A stretch of DNA of 64,000 nt from Pseudomonadota bacterium. GTDB lineage: Bacteria; Pseudomonadota; Alphaproteobacteria; Acetobacterales; Acetobacteraceae. The stretch covers positions 124,001 through 188,000 of the forward strand of contig JAJZSY010000003.1 of assembly GCA_021849425.1 (NCBI GenBank), read 5' to 3'. The translations under genes and the position numbers were made by a program. Below the pieces are notes generated by a model, which did no database searches, was not told where the DNA came from, and was given only the letters and a program-made list of their open reading frames with translations. This document shows, piece after piece, positions 25,922-35,410 of this stretch (positions within the stretch are counted from its first letter, which is position 1; each line of letters begins with the position of its first letter).

Positions 25922-28626
25922 GATGGGACCTCCATCGTGGAAGTGGCGGGCATTTGGGATGGGTTTTGCCCTTCGACACCATCGCTGAACGGGAGATGGG
26001 GGTGCTGTAGGGCGGGCTCGACACCGGCATCCAGTCGCAATCGGTAACGGGTTTTTGGGCTGACATAGGGTTGATCCGGTGCCGCGGCGTGTGAAGCCGG
26101 CAGCAGTTCCGCTGCCCAAGCGAGGCCGCGCTCACGCAGCCAAGCCCCCGAAAAGCCATCAGGACCGTGGGTGGCCATTACCCGGTCGATTGCGGCGAGG
26201 TCTTCCGCCCGGCTGGCCCCGCAGAAGGCCAGGGCGATATCGCCAAGGCCCAGTTCGAACAGCCGGCAGCCGGCAGCCGCCTGGAACCAGTATTCGCGCT
26301 TGGGCACCGCGCGCGCGATGGTCTCGATCTGCCGGTCATTGAGGCCGAGACGCGCATAGGCATCCCGGCTCTCCGGCTCGATTGCGCGCGCATTCGGCAG
26401 GAAGATGCGCGCCAGGCAGCTTTCGATCACCGCGGGGGCGACCGGCGAACGGGTGATATCGGCAAGGCTCTGGGTCGAGAACAGCACCGAGGCATTCTTG
26501 CGCCGGAGCGTTTTCAACCATTCGCGGAGTTTTGGCGCAAAGACCGGGTCGTCGAGGGCGAACCACGCCTCGTCGACGGCGATCAGGGTCGGCCGCCCGT
26601 CGAGCCCGGCTTCGATCCGGTGAAACAGATAGGTCAGCACGGCGCGCGCCGCGTGTTTTGCGCCGAACAGATCCTCGGTCTCGAAGGCCAGCACGTCGGC
26701 GGTGCCGATGCTCTCCTGCTCGGCATCGAGCAGCCGGCCGAACGGGCCGGCGATGGTGTAGGGTTCCAGCGCCGCCTTCAGCCTATTGGCTTGCAGCAGT
26801 GCGGCGAAACCCGACAGCGTGCGCTCGGGCACCGGCGCCGTAGCGAGCGAGCCGAGCGCCGACCAGACCGCGCCGCGGACCTCCGGCGTTAGCTCGATGC
26901 TCTCCTGGACCAAGAGCGTCGCAATCCATTCCGCCGCCCACGCGCGGTCGGCGGCATGGTCGATGCGCGCCAGCGGCTGGAAGGCAACCGCGTGATTTTG
27001 GTCGTGCGATGCCTCGCCGCCGCGGGCGAGATCGTGAAATGCGCCGCCCATGCCGAGCACGGCCGCCTTGGACGAGCGGCCCTTGTCGAAAACCACCACC
27101 CGCGCGCCAGGGTAGCGACGGAACTGTAGCGCGATCAGCGCCAGAAGTACGCTCTTGCCGGCGCCGGTGGGGCCGACGATCAGCGTGTGGCCGACATCAC
27201 CCTGGTGTAGCACGAGGCGGAACGGCGTCGATCCGGCGGTATGGACGATCAGCAGCGGCGGACCGTCGAGATGGGCGTTTTGCTCAGGCCCGGCCCAGAC
27301 CGCCGAGAGCGGCAGCAGGTGGACGAGGTTGAGCGAGGAGACCAGCGGCTGGCGGATATTGGCGTAGCACTGGCCGGGCAGGCTGCCGAGCCAGGCTTCC
27401 ACCGCGTTCAGGGTTTCCTCGACGGCGACGAAACCCTGCGCGCGCACCGCGCGGCCGACCTGGCGGATCTTTTCGGCGACGGTCGCTTCGTCAATATCCC
27501 AGACCGTCACCGTCGCGGTAAAATAGCCGAAGCTGACCGCATCCGAGCCGAGTTCCTGGAGTGCTAAATCGGCGTCGAGCGATTGGTTCTCGGCGTCGGT
27601 ATCGAGCAGCCGTGTCTCCTGCTGCCAGATCACCTCACGCAGCAGGGCGGCGATGCCTTTGCGTTTAGCCCACCAGTGGCGGCGCTTCTTGCCCAGCTCT
27701 TTCTGCGCCTCGGGTTTTTCCAAGGGAAGCCAGCGCGCGACCCAGCGATATTCGAGGTGCAGGCGGTTGAGTTCGTCCAGCAATCCCGGCCAGGTCCGGT
27801 CCGGCAAGCCGCGAAGCGTGATCATGCGGAGATGGCACCTCCCGAGCATTGGCGCGACGCCGGGCGTCAGATCGCAATCAGGAAGGAGCCCGTCGAGATA
27901 GAACGGCACTTCCGGCACGGCGACCGGATGATGCCCGTTGGCCGAAATCGTGGCATGCAGATAGGCGAGCGTCTCGGCGTCACCGAGCCAGCCGCACTCC
28001 GGCATGAGAGAGGCGAGCAAATCGAGCACGCGGTCGGTCTCGGCGGCGAATCCGTCCAGAATGCTGCGCCAGTCGATCTCGCTGGAATTGCCCCAGCCTT
28101 GCTTGCGGCCTTGTGGTCCGTATTGGTTTTGGTGCTGGCTCTGTTCGTGGTTGTCGGTCTGCCCTTGGGACTGGCGTTGTCGCTGATCCGGTCGATGGCC
28201 CCGCTCGTAGAGCAGCCGGTTGGTGCGCTCGGCGCGTTCCGGTGGCGCGAGATAGCAGAACGTCAGATAATACCGGCTCTCGAAATGCGCCCCCTCCTCC
28301 TCGAAGCCGTGCCGGCGCTCTTCATCGACCAGCCACGACACCGGATCGGGGAATGAACTCGCCGGATAGCCCGGAGCGGCGGATCGTGCGGCCTCGACAA
28401 AGATCGCCCAGCCTTCACCGAGCCGCTTGAGCGCGTTATTTACCCGCGCGGTCACCGCGATCAATTCGGCTGCGGTGCTGGAATCGAGATCAGGACCGCG
28501 GAATTGCGCGGTACGCTGGAAGGCACCGTCCTTGTTCAGCACGATGCCCGGACCGACCAGCCCCGCCCAAGGCAGAAAGTCGGCGAGTTCCCTGCGTCTG
28601 GTTTGATATTCCCGAAGGTCGAGCAT
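25918..28626 (-). CDS. trbE: Conjugal transfer ATPase TrbE (VirB4-like)
   Basis: 902 residues. CagE/VirB4 N-terminal domain; Walker A GPTGAGKS at 485-492; Walker B and following motifs RPTLIAVDEAWFALDD and LFSTQSLADI. Energises pilus assembly and transfer at the inner membrane. An insertion rich in Gln and His (about residues 143-180) interrupts the N-terminal domain and looks disordered. The length is slightly above the usual 810-870. It overlaps trbJ and follows trbD by 18 bp. Confidence 0.95.
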   Translation of the reverse strand: MLDLREYQTRRRELADFLPWAGLVGPGIVLNKDGAFQRTAQFRGPDLDSSTAAELIAVTARVNNALKRLGEGWAIFVEAARSAAPGYPASSFPDPVSWLVDEERRHGFEEEGAHFESRYYLTFCYLAPPERAERTNRLLYERGHRPDQRQRQSQGQTDNHEQSQHQNQYGPQGRKQGWGNSSEIDWRSILDGFAAETDRVLDLLASLMPECGWLGDAETLAYLHATISANGHHPVAVPEVPFYLDGLLPDCDLTPGVAPMLGRCHLRMITLRGLPDRTWPGLLDELNRLHLEYRWVARWLPLEKPEAQKELGKKRRHWWAKRKGIAALLREVIWQQETRLLDTDAENQSLDADLALQELGSDAVSFGYFTATVTVWDIDEATVAEKIRQVGRAVRAQGFVAVEETLNAVEAWLGSLPGQCYANIRQPLVSSLNLVHLLPLSAVWAGPEQNAHLDGPPLLIVHTAGSTPFRLVLHQGDVGHTLIVGPTGAGKSVLLALIALQFRRYPGARVVVFDKGRSSKAAVLGMGGAFHDLARGGEASHDQNHAVAFQPLARIDHAADRAWAAEWIATLLVQESIELTPEVRGAVWSALGSLATAPVPERTLSGFAALLQANRLKAALEPYTIAGPFGRLLDAEQESIGTADVLAFETEDLFGAKHAARAVLTYLFHRIEAGLDGRPTLIAVDEAWFALDDPVFAPKLREWLKTLRRKNASVLFSTQSLADITRSPVAPAVIESCLARIFLPNARAIEPESRDAYARLGLNDRQIETIARAVPKREYWFQAAAGCRLFELGLGDIALAFCGASRAEDLAAIDRVMATHGPDGFSGAWLRERGLAWAAELLPASHAAAPDQPYVSPKTRYRLRLDAGVEPALQHPHLPFSDGVEGQNPSQMPATSTMEVPS

Positions 28627-28644
28627 CTCCCGTTCCGCTCCTGG

Positions 28645-28917
28645 TCAGGTGTCGAGATGATGTCGAGCGGCGCGCAGATGCCGCGCGAAGACCGGCCCGA
28701 ATTGCGGGTCCTGGCGGGTCAGGAACAACGCTGCGGTATGGCCGATCAGATAGATCGCGATCCCCGCCAGCCAGAGCTGCAATCCGAGTCCGATCGCCGC
28801 CGCCAACGTGCCGAGTGCGATCGCCATGCCGCGCGGGATGCCCGCGAGCAGGATCGGTTCGGTCAGACTGCGATGCAGCGGCACCGACCAGCCGGGGATG
28901 TCTGCCGGGTTGCTCAT
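28645..28917 (-). CDS. trbD: Conjugal transfer protein TrbD (VirB3-like)
   Basis: 90 residues. VPLHRSLTEPILLAGIPRGMAIALGTLAAAIG is the characteristic TrbD start, with two hydrophobic segments and an ending DPQFGPVFARHLRAARHHLD. Small inner-membrane subunit associated with the VirB4 ATPase. ATG 28917 overlaps the trbC stop by 4 nt; a longer open frame upstream lies inside trbC. Confidence 0.92.
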   Translation of the reverse strand: MSNPADIPGWSVPLHRSLTEPILLAGIPRGMAIALGTLAAAIGLGLQLWLAGIAIYLIGHTAALFLTRQDPQFGPVFARHLRAARHHLDT

Positions 28918-29318
28918 CCGACCAACGCCCCGCCGGAGAAATTGAAGAAGGTCAGGAAGAAACTCGCAGCGGCAAAAGCGATCGACAGACCAAAGACGAT
29001 CTGGATCAGCCGGCGCATGCCGCCGGAGCTTTCGCCGAAAGCGAGACCAAGGCCAGTGCCGATGATGATCAGCACGGCGATGATTTTTGCCACCGGTCCC
29101 TCGATTGAATTCAGGATTTGTTGGAGCGGCTGCTCCCACGGCATATTTGATCCGGCCGCCAGGGCGGAGGCCGGCCACAACATCACCCCCGCCAGAATGA
29201 CGATCAGGTTCGGCTGCCAAGGATGGGCCGGGGTCGTCAAATGCTTGGAAGGTCCGGGCGTTTTGGGCGCCTTGCGTGCATCTGACGTCTTGAGTTTCTG
29301 GAGCGATTTGCGTGTCAT
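28914..29318 (-). CDS. trbC: Conjugal transfer pilin TrbC (VirB2-like)
   Basis: 134 residues. Unusually long basic head (about 40 residues), a signal-like hydrophobic segment ending ASALAAG, then the pilin core with two TM helices (MPWEQPLQQILNSIEGPVAKIIAVLIIIGTGLGLAFGESSGGMRRLIQIVFGLSIAFAAASFFLTFF). Processed to the conjugative pilus subunit. Overlaps trbB and trbD by 4 nt each. Confidence 0.92.
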   Translation of the reverse strand: MTRKSLQKLKTSDARKAPKTPGPSKHLTTPAHPWQPNLIVILAGVMLWPASALAAGSNMPWEQPLQQILNSIEGPVAKIIAVLIIIGTGLGLAFGESSGGMRRLIQIVFGLSIAFAAASFFLTFFNFSGGALVG

Positions 29319-30322
29319 GGCTGGCTCCCGGGTTGGAGAGTAAAAACGTTGGAAGGGCTGGTGGACCCGATCTCGGCGAGAGCGTAGTCGCCGGCGGTCA
29401 GTGTCTTGGCGACCTGCCAGATGCCGGCGAGACGGCGGTGCCGACCGCGGCCTTGCAGAACGGCGATCAGGTCGATGGTTTCGGCGATCAGCGGGCGCGG
29501 CACGTTGACCACGACCTCCTGGATCAGCTGCTCCAGCCGGCGCAGCGCGCCGAGGGCGGAGCCGGCGTGGATCGTGCCGATCCCGCCGGGATGGCCGGTG
29601 CCCCAGGCCTTCAGCAGGTCGAGCGCCTCTGCTCCGCGGACTTCGCCGATCGGGATGCGGTCGGGCCGCAGCCGCAGACTGGACCTGACGAGATCGGCGA
29701 GCGAACAGGCGCCCTCCCTGGTGCGCAGCGCCACCAGGTTCGGCGCTTCGACCTGGAGTTCGCGCGTGTCCTCGATGACCACGACACGATCGCCGGTGGC
29801 AGCGACCTCTCTGAGCAGCGCATTGGCGAGCGTGGTCTTGCCGGTCGAGGTGCCACCGGCGACCAGAATGTTCCAGCGTTCGGTGATCGCCGTGCGCAGC
29901 AGGGCTGCCTGACCGGGCAACATGATCCTGGCTGCGACGTAATCGTCCAGCGAGAACACCGCTATGGCGGGCTTGCGGATGGCGAAAGTCGGCCCCGTCA
30001 CGATCGGCGGCAGCAGACCCTCGAAGCGTTCGCCGGTCTCCGGCAGTTCGGCCGAGATGCGCGGGTTGTGCGCATGCGCCTCCAGGCCGACATGATGGGC
30101 CACCAGACGGATGATCCGCTCGCCATCGGCGGGCTGCATGATCAGGCCGGTATCGGCGAGGCCTGTGCCGAGCCGGTCCACCCAGAGTTTGCCGTCCGGG
30201 TTGAGCATCACCTCGACGATCTCCGGGTCCGCCAGCAGCGCTGCGATTGCCGGACCCAATGCGGTGCGCAGCATGCGCACCGAGCGGGAAAGCAGGACCC
30301 CTGCCCCATCAGAGCCCGACAT
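29315..30322 (-). CDS. trbB: Conjugal transfer ATPase TrbB (VirB11-like)
   Basis: 335 residues. VirB11/GspE-family traffic ATPase: N-terminal [16 protein letters not shown], Walker [31 protein letters not shown], Walker [38 protein letters not shown] 30322 gives the normal length and overlaps the upstream CopG-like gene by 14 bp; the open frame continues to 30535 inside that gene. Confidence 0.95.
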   Translation of the reverse strand: MSGSDGAGVLLSRSVRMLRTALGPAIAALLADPEIVEVMLNPDGKLWVDRLGTGLADTGLIMQPADGERIIRLVAHHVGLEAHAHNPRISAELPETGERFEGLLPPIVTGPTFAIRKPAIAVFSLDDYVAARIMLPGQAALLRTAITERWNILVAGGTSTGKTTLANALLREVAATGDRVVVIEDTRELQVEAPNLVALRTREGACSLADLVRSSLRLRPDRIPIGEVRGAEALDLLKAWGTGHPGGIGTIHAGSALGALRRLEQLIQEVVVNVPRPLIAETIDLIAVLQGRGRHRRLAGIWQVAKTLTAGDYALAEIGSTSPSNVFTLQPGSQP

Positions 30323-30824
30323 TTTTGTCCTCCATCCCGGCCAGGACCGCGTCATGGTCGTCCGTGTTACCGCTGGCGCCAGTGCTGGTGCCCGCCGCCA
30401 CGTTGTCCCGCCCATTGAATTCGGGAGTAATCTCTTTGCTGATCTCGCGGACCAGGGAGTCGCTGCGCTGGAGCCGTTTGGCCAAAATCTCGATGAAACC
30501 CTGGTAACGGCTCGCGCCGCGGGCCTTGGCGGCATCCTGCTGGTCGGGCGGGATCGGTGGTGAGGCTGACAGCCAGAACCGCACGAACTGGGCCTGCACC
30601 TCGATGGCGATGGTCAGGTCGCGCTCGATCCGCTCCATGTGCCGCGATAGGCGATCCAGCCGGCGGACAAAGGCGGCTTCGCGGCGATCCAGCGCGTCGG
30701 GCGAGAGGAACGCCATGACCGCCGCCTCGACCAGTTGCGAGCGATGGATACCCTGGCGCAGCGCAAAAGTGGTGAGCTGGTCGGCGAGTTTGGGATCGAA
30801 GTAGCAGTTGAGGCGGCTCTTCAT
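30309..30824 (-). CDS. CopG/ribbon-helix-helix-like protein of the transfer operon
   Basis: 171 residues. The N-terminus MKSRLNCYFDPKLADQLTTFALRQGIHRSQLVEAAVMAFL has the strand-helix-helix pattern of RHH DNA-binding proteins; a long charged helical region follows (RREAAFVRRLDRLSRHMERIERDL) and a low-complexity tail. This gene type regularly sits between traG and trbB in Tn4371-like modules and is often annotated as a CopG-family regulator; its operator is not known. It starts 3 bp after the traG stop. Confidence 0.8.
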   Translation of the reverse strand: MKSRLNCYFDPKLADQLTTFALRQGIHRSQLVEAAVMAFLSPDALDRREAAFVRRLDRLSRHMERIERDLTIAIEVQAQFVRFWLSASPPIPPDQQDAAKARGASRYQGFIEILAKRLQRSDSLVREISKEITPEFNGRDNVAAGTSTGASGNTDDHDAVLAGMEDKNVGL

Positions 30825-30827
30825 GAT

Positions 30828-32855
30828 CTACATGTCCAGTCCCAGGCCATCGTCGTGATCCATCGCAACGGCGCGCACGGTCTGGCGTTGCAGCGCCGCC
30901 AGGGTCCGCTGGCGCTGCGGCTCGTCGTCCGGGTCATCCTCCGGGAAATCGAATTCGTGAGCCGGCTCGCGCATCGGAACGACGGACTCGTGCGCCGGGA
31001 GTTCCGGCTCCTGGCGAATGCCGCCATTGGCCGGATCGGCAGGTGCTTCGTCTGCCTTGCTGAATTCGAAGCCGCGGGTTCCGATCGCGGCTATTCCGGT
31101 CCAGTCATCGCCGCGCGATGGCGGGCGATCACCATAGCCGTGTTCCGACAGCACTGGCGCAGGCAGCATCCGGTCCCGGAACGCTGGTTCCTCATAGTAT
31201 CGCAGCTTCTTGGCCCGGATCGGCGGCAGGCCGGCGATCATGATGATCTCGTCGGTCGGCGGCAGCTGCATCACCTCGCCAGGCGTCAGCAGCGGTCGCG
31301 CCGTCTCCTGGCGACTGACCATCAGATGCGACAGCCATGGTGCCAGCCGATGGCCGGCGTAATTCTTCATGGCGCGGAGTTCGGTCGCGGTGCCGAGCGC
31401 GTCGGACACACGCTTGGCGGTCCGTTCGTCGTTGGTCGCGAAGCAGACCCGGACATGGCAATTATCCAGGATCGCGTCGTGCTCGCCATAGGCTTTCTGG
31501 ATCTGGTTGAGCGACTGCGCGATCAGGAAGGCGCGAATGCCGTAGCCGGCCATGAAGGCGAGCGTGGATTCGAAGAAGTCCAGCCTGCCGAGCGCAGGAA
31601 ACTCGTCGAGCATCATCAGCAGGCGCGACGGCGCCTGGCCTGTCGCGCGGCGTGTGGGAACGTCGAGTGTCTCGGTCAGCCGGCGGCCGATCTGGTTGAG
31701 CACCAGGCGGATGAGCGGCTTGGTGCGCGAGATATCCGAGGGTGGCACGACGAGATAGAGCGAGACGGGCCGTTCCACCGAGGCCAGATCGGCGATCCGC
31801 CAATCCGAGTGCGCAGTGACTTTCGCCACCACCGGGTCGCGGTACAGCCCGAGGAACGACATTGCCGTGCTGAGCACGCCGGAGCGCTCGTTCTCCGACT
31901 TGTTGAGCAGCTCACGGGCCGACTGCGCGATGACCGGGTGGATGCCACGCGTGCCGAGATGCCGCGTGGTCATCATCGCGCGCAGGGTTCGCTCGATCGG
32001 CCGTGCCGGGTCGGACAGAAAGGCGGCGACGCCGGCCAGGGTCTTGTCCGGCTCGGCGTAGAGCACGTGCAGGATCGCGCCGACCAGGAGCGAATGACTG
32101 GTTTTCTCCCAATGGTTACGTCGTTCCAGCGCACCTTCCGGATCGACCAGCACATCGGCGATGTTCTGGACGTCGCGCACCTCCGATTCGCCGCGCCGGA
32201 CTTCGAGCAGCGGGTTATAGGCGGCGGAGCGCGGGTTGGTCGGGTCGAACAGCAGGCAATGGCTGAACTGGGCGCGCCAGCCAGCGGTCAGGGTCCAGTT
32301 CTCGCCCTTGATATCGTGGACGATGACGCTACTGGTCCATGACAGCAGCGTCGGCACGACCAGGCCGACGCCTTTGCCGGAGCGCGTCGGCGCGAAGCAC
32401 AGCACGTGCTCCGGCCCGTCGTGGCGCAGGGCATTGCGGCCAACCCGACCAAGCTGGACACCGGCACCGCCCGCCAACCCGGCGGCATCGATGTCGCGCC
32501 TGGTTGCCCAGCGCGCGGAGCCATAGGTGGTGATGCGGCGGGATTGCCGGGCACGAAACACCGAGGCCCCGATCGCCAGCAGCGCCGCGCCAAGACCGCC
32601 AGCGGACGCGATCACCGTGCCTTTGGCGAAAACCCCCGGGGCATAGGCGTCGAAGTGATACCACCAGGCGAAGAAAAGTTGCGGCTGGTAGAGCGGGGTG
32701 GAACCGAGACGGACCCAGGGCGCACCGAGTTCGGGCTGAAAGCCGAGCCGCCACGCGGTCCATTCGGTCGCCGCCCAGCAACCGAGCAGCACCATCGCCA
32801 GCGCTCCCAGCATCTGGCCCCAGAGAATTTTCGTTCCGCTCATCAACCCGCTCAT
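30828..32855 (-). CDS. traG: Type IV coupling protein TraG (VirD4-like)
   Basis: 675 residues. N-terminal TM segments (about 12-35 and 75-100), Walker A APTRSGKGVGLVVPTLL, Walker B LLMMLDEFPALGRLDFFESTLAFMAGYGIRAFLIAQSLNQI, and the acidic C-terminal tail. Recruits the relaxosome to the secretion channel. MSGLMSGTK allows starts at 32855 or 32843. It is the first gene of the operon in the window; the relaxase gene expected upstream is absent. Confidence 0.95.
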   Translation of the reverse strand: MSGLMSGTKILWGQMLGALAMVLLGCWAATEWTAWRLGFQPELGAPWVRLGSTPLYQPQLFFAWWYHFDAYAPGVFAKGTVIASAGGLGAALLAIGASVFRARQSRRITTYGSARWATRRDIDAAGLAGGAGVQLGRVGRNALRHDGPEHVLCFAPTRSGKGVGLVVPTLLSWTSSVIVHDIKGENWTLTAGWRAQFSHCLLFDPTNPRSAAYNPLLEVRRGESEVRDVQNIADVLVDPEGALERRNHWEKTSHSLLVGAILHVLYAEPDKTLAGVAAFLSDPARPIERTLRAMMTTRHLGTRGIHPVIAQSARELLNKSENERSGVLSTAMSFLGLYRDPVVAKVTAHSDWRIADLASVERPVSLYLVVPPSDISRTKPLIRLVLNQIGRRLTETLDVPTRRATGQAPSRLLMMLDEFPALGRLDFFESTLAFMAGYGIRAFLIAQSLNQIQKAYGEHDAILDNCHVRVCFATNDERTAKRVSDALGTATELRAMKNYAGHRLAPWLSHLMVSRQETARPLLTPGEVMQLPPTDEIIMIAGLPPIRAKKLRYYEEPAFRDRMLPAPVLSEHGYGDRPPSRGDDWTGIAAIGTRGFEFSKADEAPADPANGGIRQEPELPAHESVVPMREPAHEFDFPEDDPDDEPQRQRTLAALQRQTVRAVAMDHDDGLGLDM

Positions 32856-33024
32856 GGATAAGAACGGGCATAGATAGAGAGCCAGAAAATCAGCCGCGCA
32901 ACAGGAAAAACTCTTTGTCGTAAAAGATCGAAGAAATAGAAACGGACGGCGGCGTGCTTGATAACTACGTTATGTCACATGTTGGGGTCGCGCGTAGAAT
33001 CCGCGGCCGGAGAGAATCCCATGC

Positions 33025-34455
33025 TTATCGCGGCAGGGTGACTTGTGCCGTAAGACCACCGCCGGGGCGGTTCTCCAGTTGGATCGTGCTGCCATGTGCC
33101 TCGACAACGGCCAACGCGATGGCGAGACCGAGGCCACTGCCGCCGGTCTCTCGGCTGCGCGACTCCTCGATCCGGTAGAACGGCTCGAAGACCTTGGAAA
33201 GCTCGGCAGCGGGAATGCCCGGTCCATGATCATCGATCGTGACCGTCACCGTATGCCGATCGGACGCGATTGCCACATCCGCCGACCCACCATATTTGAC
33301 GGCATTATCAAGCAGGTTAACAAACGCACGACGCAGCGCGACTGGCTGGCAGCTCATCGTGACCGGTGCGGCCGGTGCCATTGCCACGTTCAAACCGGCA
33401 TCGGCCAGATCATCGACGATCGCAACCAGCAGTGCTGCCAGATCGATGCGCCGGAGCGGTTCGACTGCTGCGTCATCGCGGGCGAAGGCGAGTGTCGCTT
33501 CGATCATCTGATTCATCGACGCGATGGCCGCCAACATGCGTTCGCGTTCCTCGACTTCCTGCACATCCTCAACGCGCAACTGCAGCAAGGTGAGCGGTGT
33601 GCGGAGATCGTGTGAGAGTGCCGCCAGCATGCGGGTGCGGCTTTCCACCAACTGCCGCAGACGGGCCTGCATCACGTTGAAGGCATGCGCCGCCTGGCGT
33701 ATCTCCGTACTGCCGGTCTCGGCAAGTGGCGGTGCTGCAACGTCTCGACCCAGCCGCTCGGCCGCCTCGGCCAGCGTCCTGAGTGGCGCGGTGACCCGCC
33801 GCACTGCCCATACGGAAGCCGGAACGACGATCATCCCCATCGCGACCAGAGCGATCAGGAAGGGCCAGGAGAGTCCGAACCCGCTTGGGGGCAGTACAAC
33901 GGCGAAAGTGACCCACGGTCCGCTGGGAAGCCTCACCGCCGCCCGCATGCGACGCCCAGCCGTCATGCCCGGCATCCCCGAACGATCCATCATCGGCATG
34001 CCCCGCAACGATGGCTGGTGCATCATCGCCATCATGCCGCGCTGCGCAGTCAGCGCCCGAAGCGACGCGGTTCCAACGGTGACGTGCAAGCTGCTCGTCA
34101 GGTTCGGCGGCAACTGGCGGGCCAGGAACGCGTGGATCGTCCGCGCCCCCTCGCCCGTTGCCCGAACCTTCCCCCAGGATGGGCGATGGGTCGATACCGT
34201 GATCTGCAGCGTCTCGCCACTTGCCGCCCTGACGAGCCGGCCGCGCCAATCGGCCGGCACGTCATCGATCAGGCGCGCCAGATTAACGATCCGTTGGGTG
34301 GCCGCGAAGGCACCCATTTCGCGCACAACCGTCGCTTGGTTGAAGGCGAGGATCGAGATCCCGAGCAGGGCCGAGAACACCAGCCCGGCCAGCAGGATCA
34401 GTACGGTCTGGCCAAACAACGTGGCCGGAGCCAAACGGGGCATCCGCGACATCAA
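33025..34455 (-). CDS. Sensor histidine kinase with Met-rich periplasmic segment, probable copper/silver sensor
   Basis: 476 residues. TM1 at about 12-37, a periplasmic domain to about 192, TM2, HAMP (RRVTAPLRTLAEAAERLG), HisKA with phospho-acceptor His281 (ALSHDLRTPLT) and HATPase_c with NLLDNAVKYGG, DHGPGIP and GGSGLGLAIA. Residues 140-169 hold ten methionines and a His (RGMMAMMHQ, GMPMMD, GMPGM), a pattern used by extracytoplasmic proteins to bind Cu(I) or Ag(I). That the kinase senses these metals is inferred. Four-base overlap with the response-regulator gene upstream. Confidence 0.9.
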   Translation of the reverse strand: MMSRMPRLAPATLFGQTVLILLAGLVFSALLGISILAFNQATVVREMGAFAATQRIVNLARLIDDVPADWRGRLVRAASGETLQITVSTHRPSWGKVRATGEGARTIHAFLARQLPPNLTSSLHVTVGTASLRALTAQRGMMAMMHQPSLRGMPMMDRSGMPGMTAGRRMRAAVRLPSGPWVTFAVVLPPSGFGLSWPFLIALVAMGMIVVPASVWAVRRVTAPLRTLAEAAERLGRDVAAPPLAETGSTEIRQAAHAFNVMQARLRQLVESRTRMLAALSHDLRTPLTLLQLRVEDVQEVEERERMLAAIASMNQMIEATLAFARDDAAVEPLRRIDLAALLVAIVDDLADAGLNVAMAPAAPVTMSCQPVALRRAFVNLLDNAVKYGGSADVAIASDRHTVTVTIDDHGPGIPAAELSKVFEPFYRIEESRSRETGGSGLGLAIALAVVEAHGSTIQLENRPGGGLTAQVTLPR

Positions 34456-35177
34456 TCGCCCCGCCGGAGCGGCTCGACTGCGGGTGTGAACATGTAGCCG
34501 CTCCCCCAGATCGTCTTGATCAGTTGCGGCTCGGAGACGTCCCGCTCGATCTTGCGGCGCAACCGGCTGATCTGGGTATCGATGCTGCGATCCAGCGGGG
34601 CAGCATTGCGCCCCCGGGCCAGATCGAGCAATTGTTCGCGGCTCAGCACACGCTGTGGTCGCTCGACCAGGACCAGAAGCAGATCGAACTCACCGGAACT
34701 CAGGGGCACGCTTACCCCGTCCTCGCCCAGTAATTCCCGGCGTTCGACATCCAGAACCCAACGATCGAAGCGGTATCGCACGTCTTGCCGCCCAGGTTCG
34801 CTGACAAACGGGGCGCGGCGCAAGACCGCCCGGATCCGGGCGATCAACTCGCGGCTGCCGAAGGGTTTTGCCAAATAGTCATCGGCACCCATCTCCAGGC
34901 CGATGACCCGATCGACCTCTTCGCCCTTGGCCGTCAGCATGATGATCGGCACGCGGCTTTCCGTGCGCACCGAGCGACAGAGCGACAGCCCATCCTCGCC
35001 CGGCAGCATGAGGTCGAGCAGGATCAGGTCGATCCGGTTGTCGGCCAGCAGTTTGCGCATGGCGCGGCCGTCGGCCACCAGACTGACCCGGAACCCTTCG
35101 CGTTGCAGCACCCGCTGCACCAAATCGCGAATTTCGCGATGGTCTTCGACGAGCAGGATATGTGGGGCTTCGTTCAT
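34452..35177 (-). CDS. OmpR/PhoB-family response regulator
   Basis: 241 residues. Receiver domain with acidic pair ED at 11-12, phospho-acceptor D55 (LILLDLMLPGEDG) and Lys in LAKPFGSRELIARI; C-terminal winged helix (VPLSSGEFDLLLVLVERPQRVLSREQLLDLARG...RSIDTQISRLRRKIE...LIKTIWGSGYMFTP). Partner of the adjacent kinase. It is divergent from the Met-rich protein gene at 35411 across a region with TGACAA repeats that I propose as its binding sites. A truncated paralogue lies at 36010-36114. Confidence 0.93.
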   Translation of the reverse strand: MNEAPHILLVEDHREIRDLVQRVLQREGFRVSLVADGRAMRKLLADNRIDLILLDLMLPGEDGLSLCRSVRTESRVPIIMLTAKGEEVDRVIGLEMGADDYLAKPFGSRELIARIRAVLRRAPFVSEPGRQDVRYRFDRWVLDVERRELLGEDGVSVPLSSGEFDLLLVLVERPQRVLSREQLLDLARGRNAAPLDRSIDTQISRLRRKIERDVSEPQLIKTIWGSGYMFTPAVEPLRRGD

Positions 35178-35250
35178 GTTCGTGATCTAGCCGGGCACAG
35201 CAGAACATGCCTCAACAAATATGTGTCAGGTTGTGTCGGATGCCCGGCGT

Positions 35251-35370
35251 GGCAGGAATTGTCACAGCTTCGCCTCCCGCTGACAATCTTCGGTGACAAA
35301 TGATCCGTATATTGCTTCTCGGCGGGCAAGATCCTGCCGTTGCGGCATACGGGGATATCCGTTGGATCGC
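35251..35370 (+). promoter_or_regulatory. Promoter/leader region A (twin of region B at 41413-41534)
   Basis: In order: TTGTCA (35259-35264) forming an inverted pair with TGACAA (35281-35286), a second TGACAA at 35294-35299 (13-nt period), a -10-like TATATT at 35308-35313, then two short palindromes, GGCA...TGCC near 35323-35336 and ACGG...CCGT near 35349-35362. The same order and spacings recur in region B. TGACAA/TTGTCA resembles the half-site known for CusR/CopR-type copper response regulators. Drives the Met-rich gene at 35411. Confidence 0.6.
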
Positions 35371-35410
35371 AACAAGCTCCTTTGCCTGCACCAGGAAGAA
35401 GGAAAATGCC

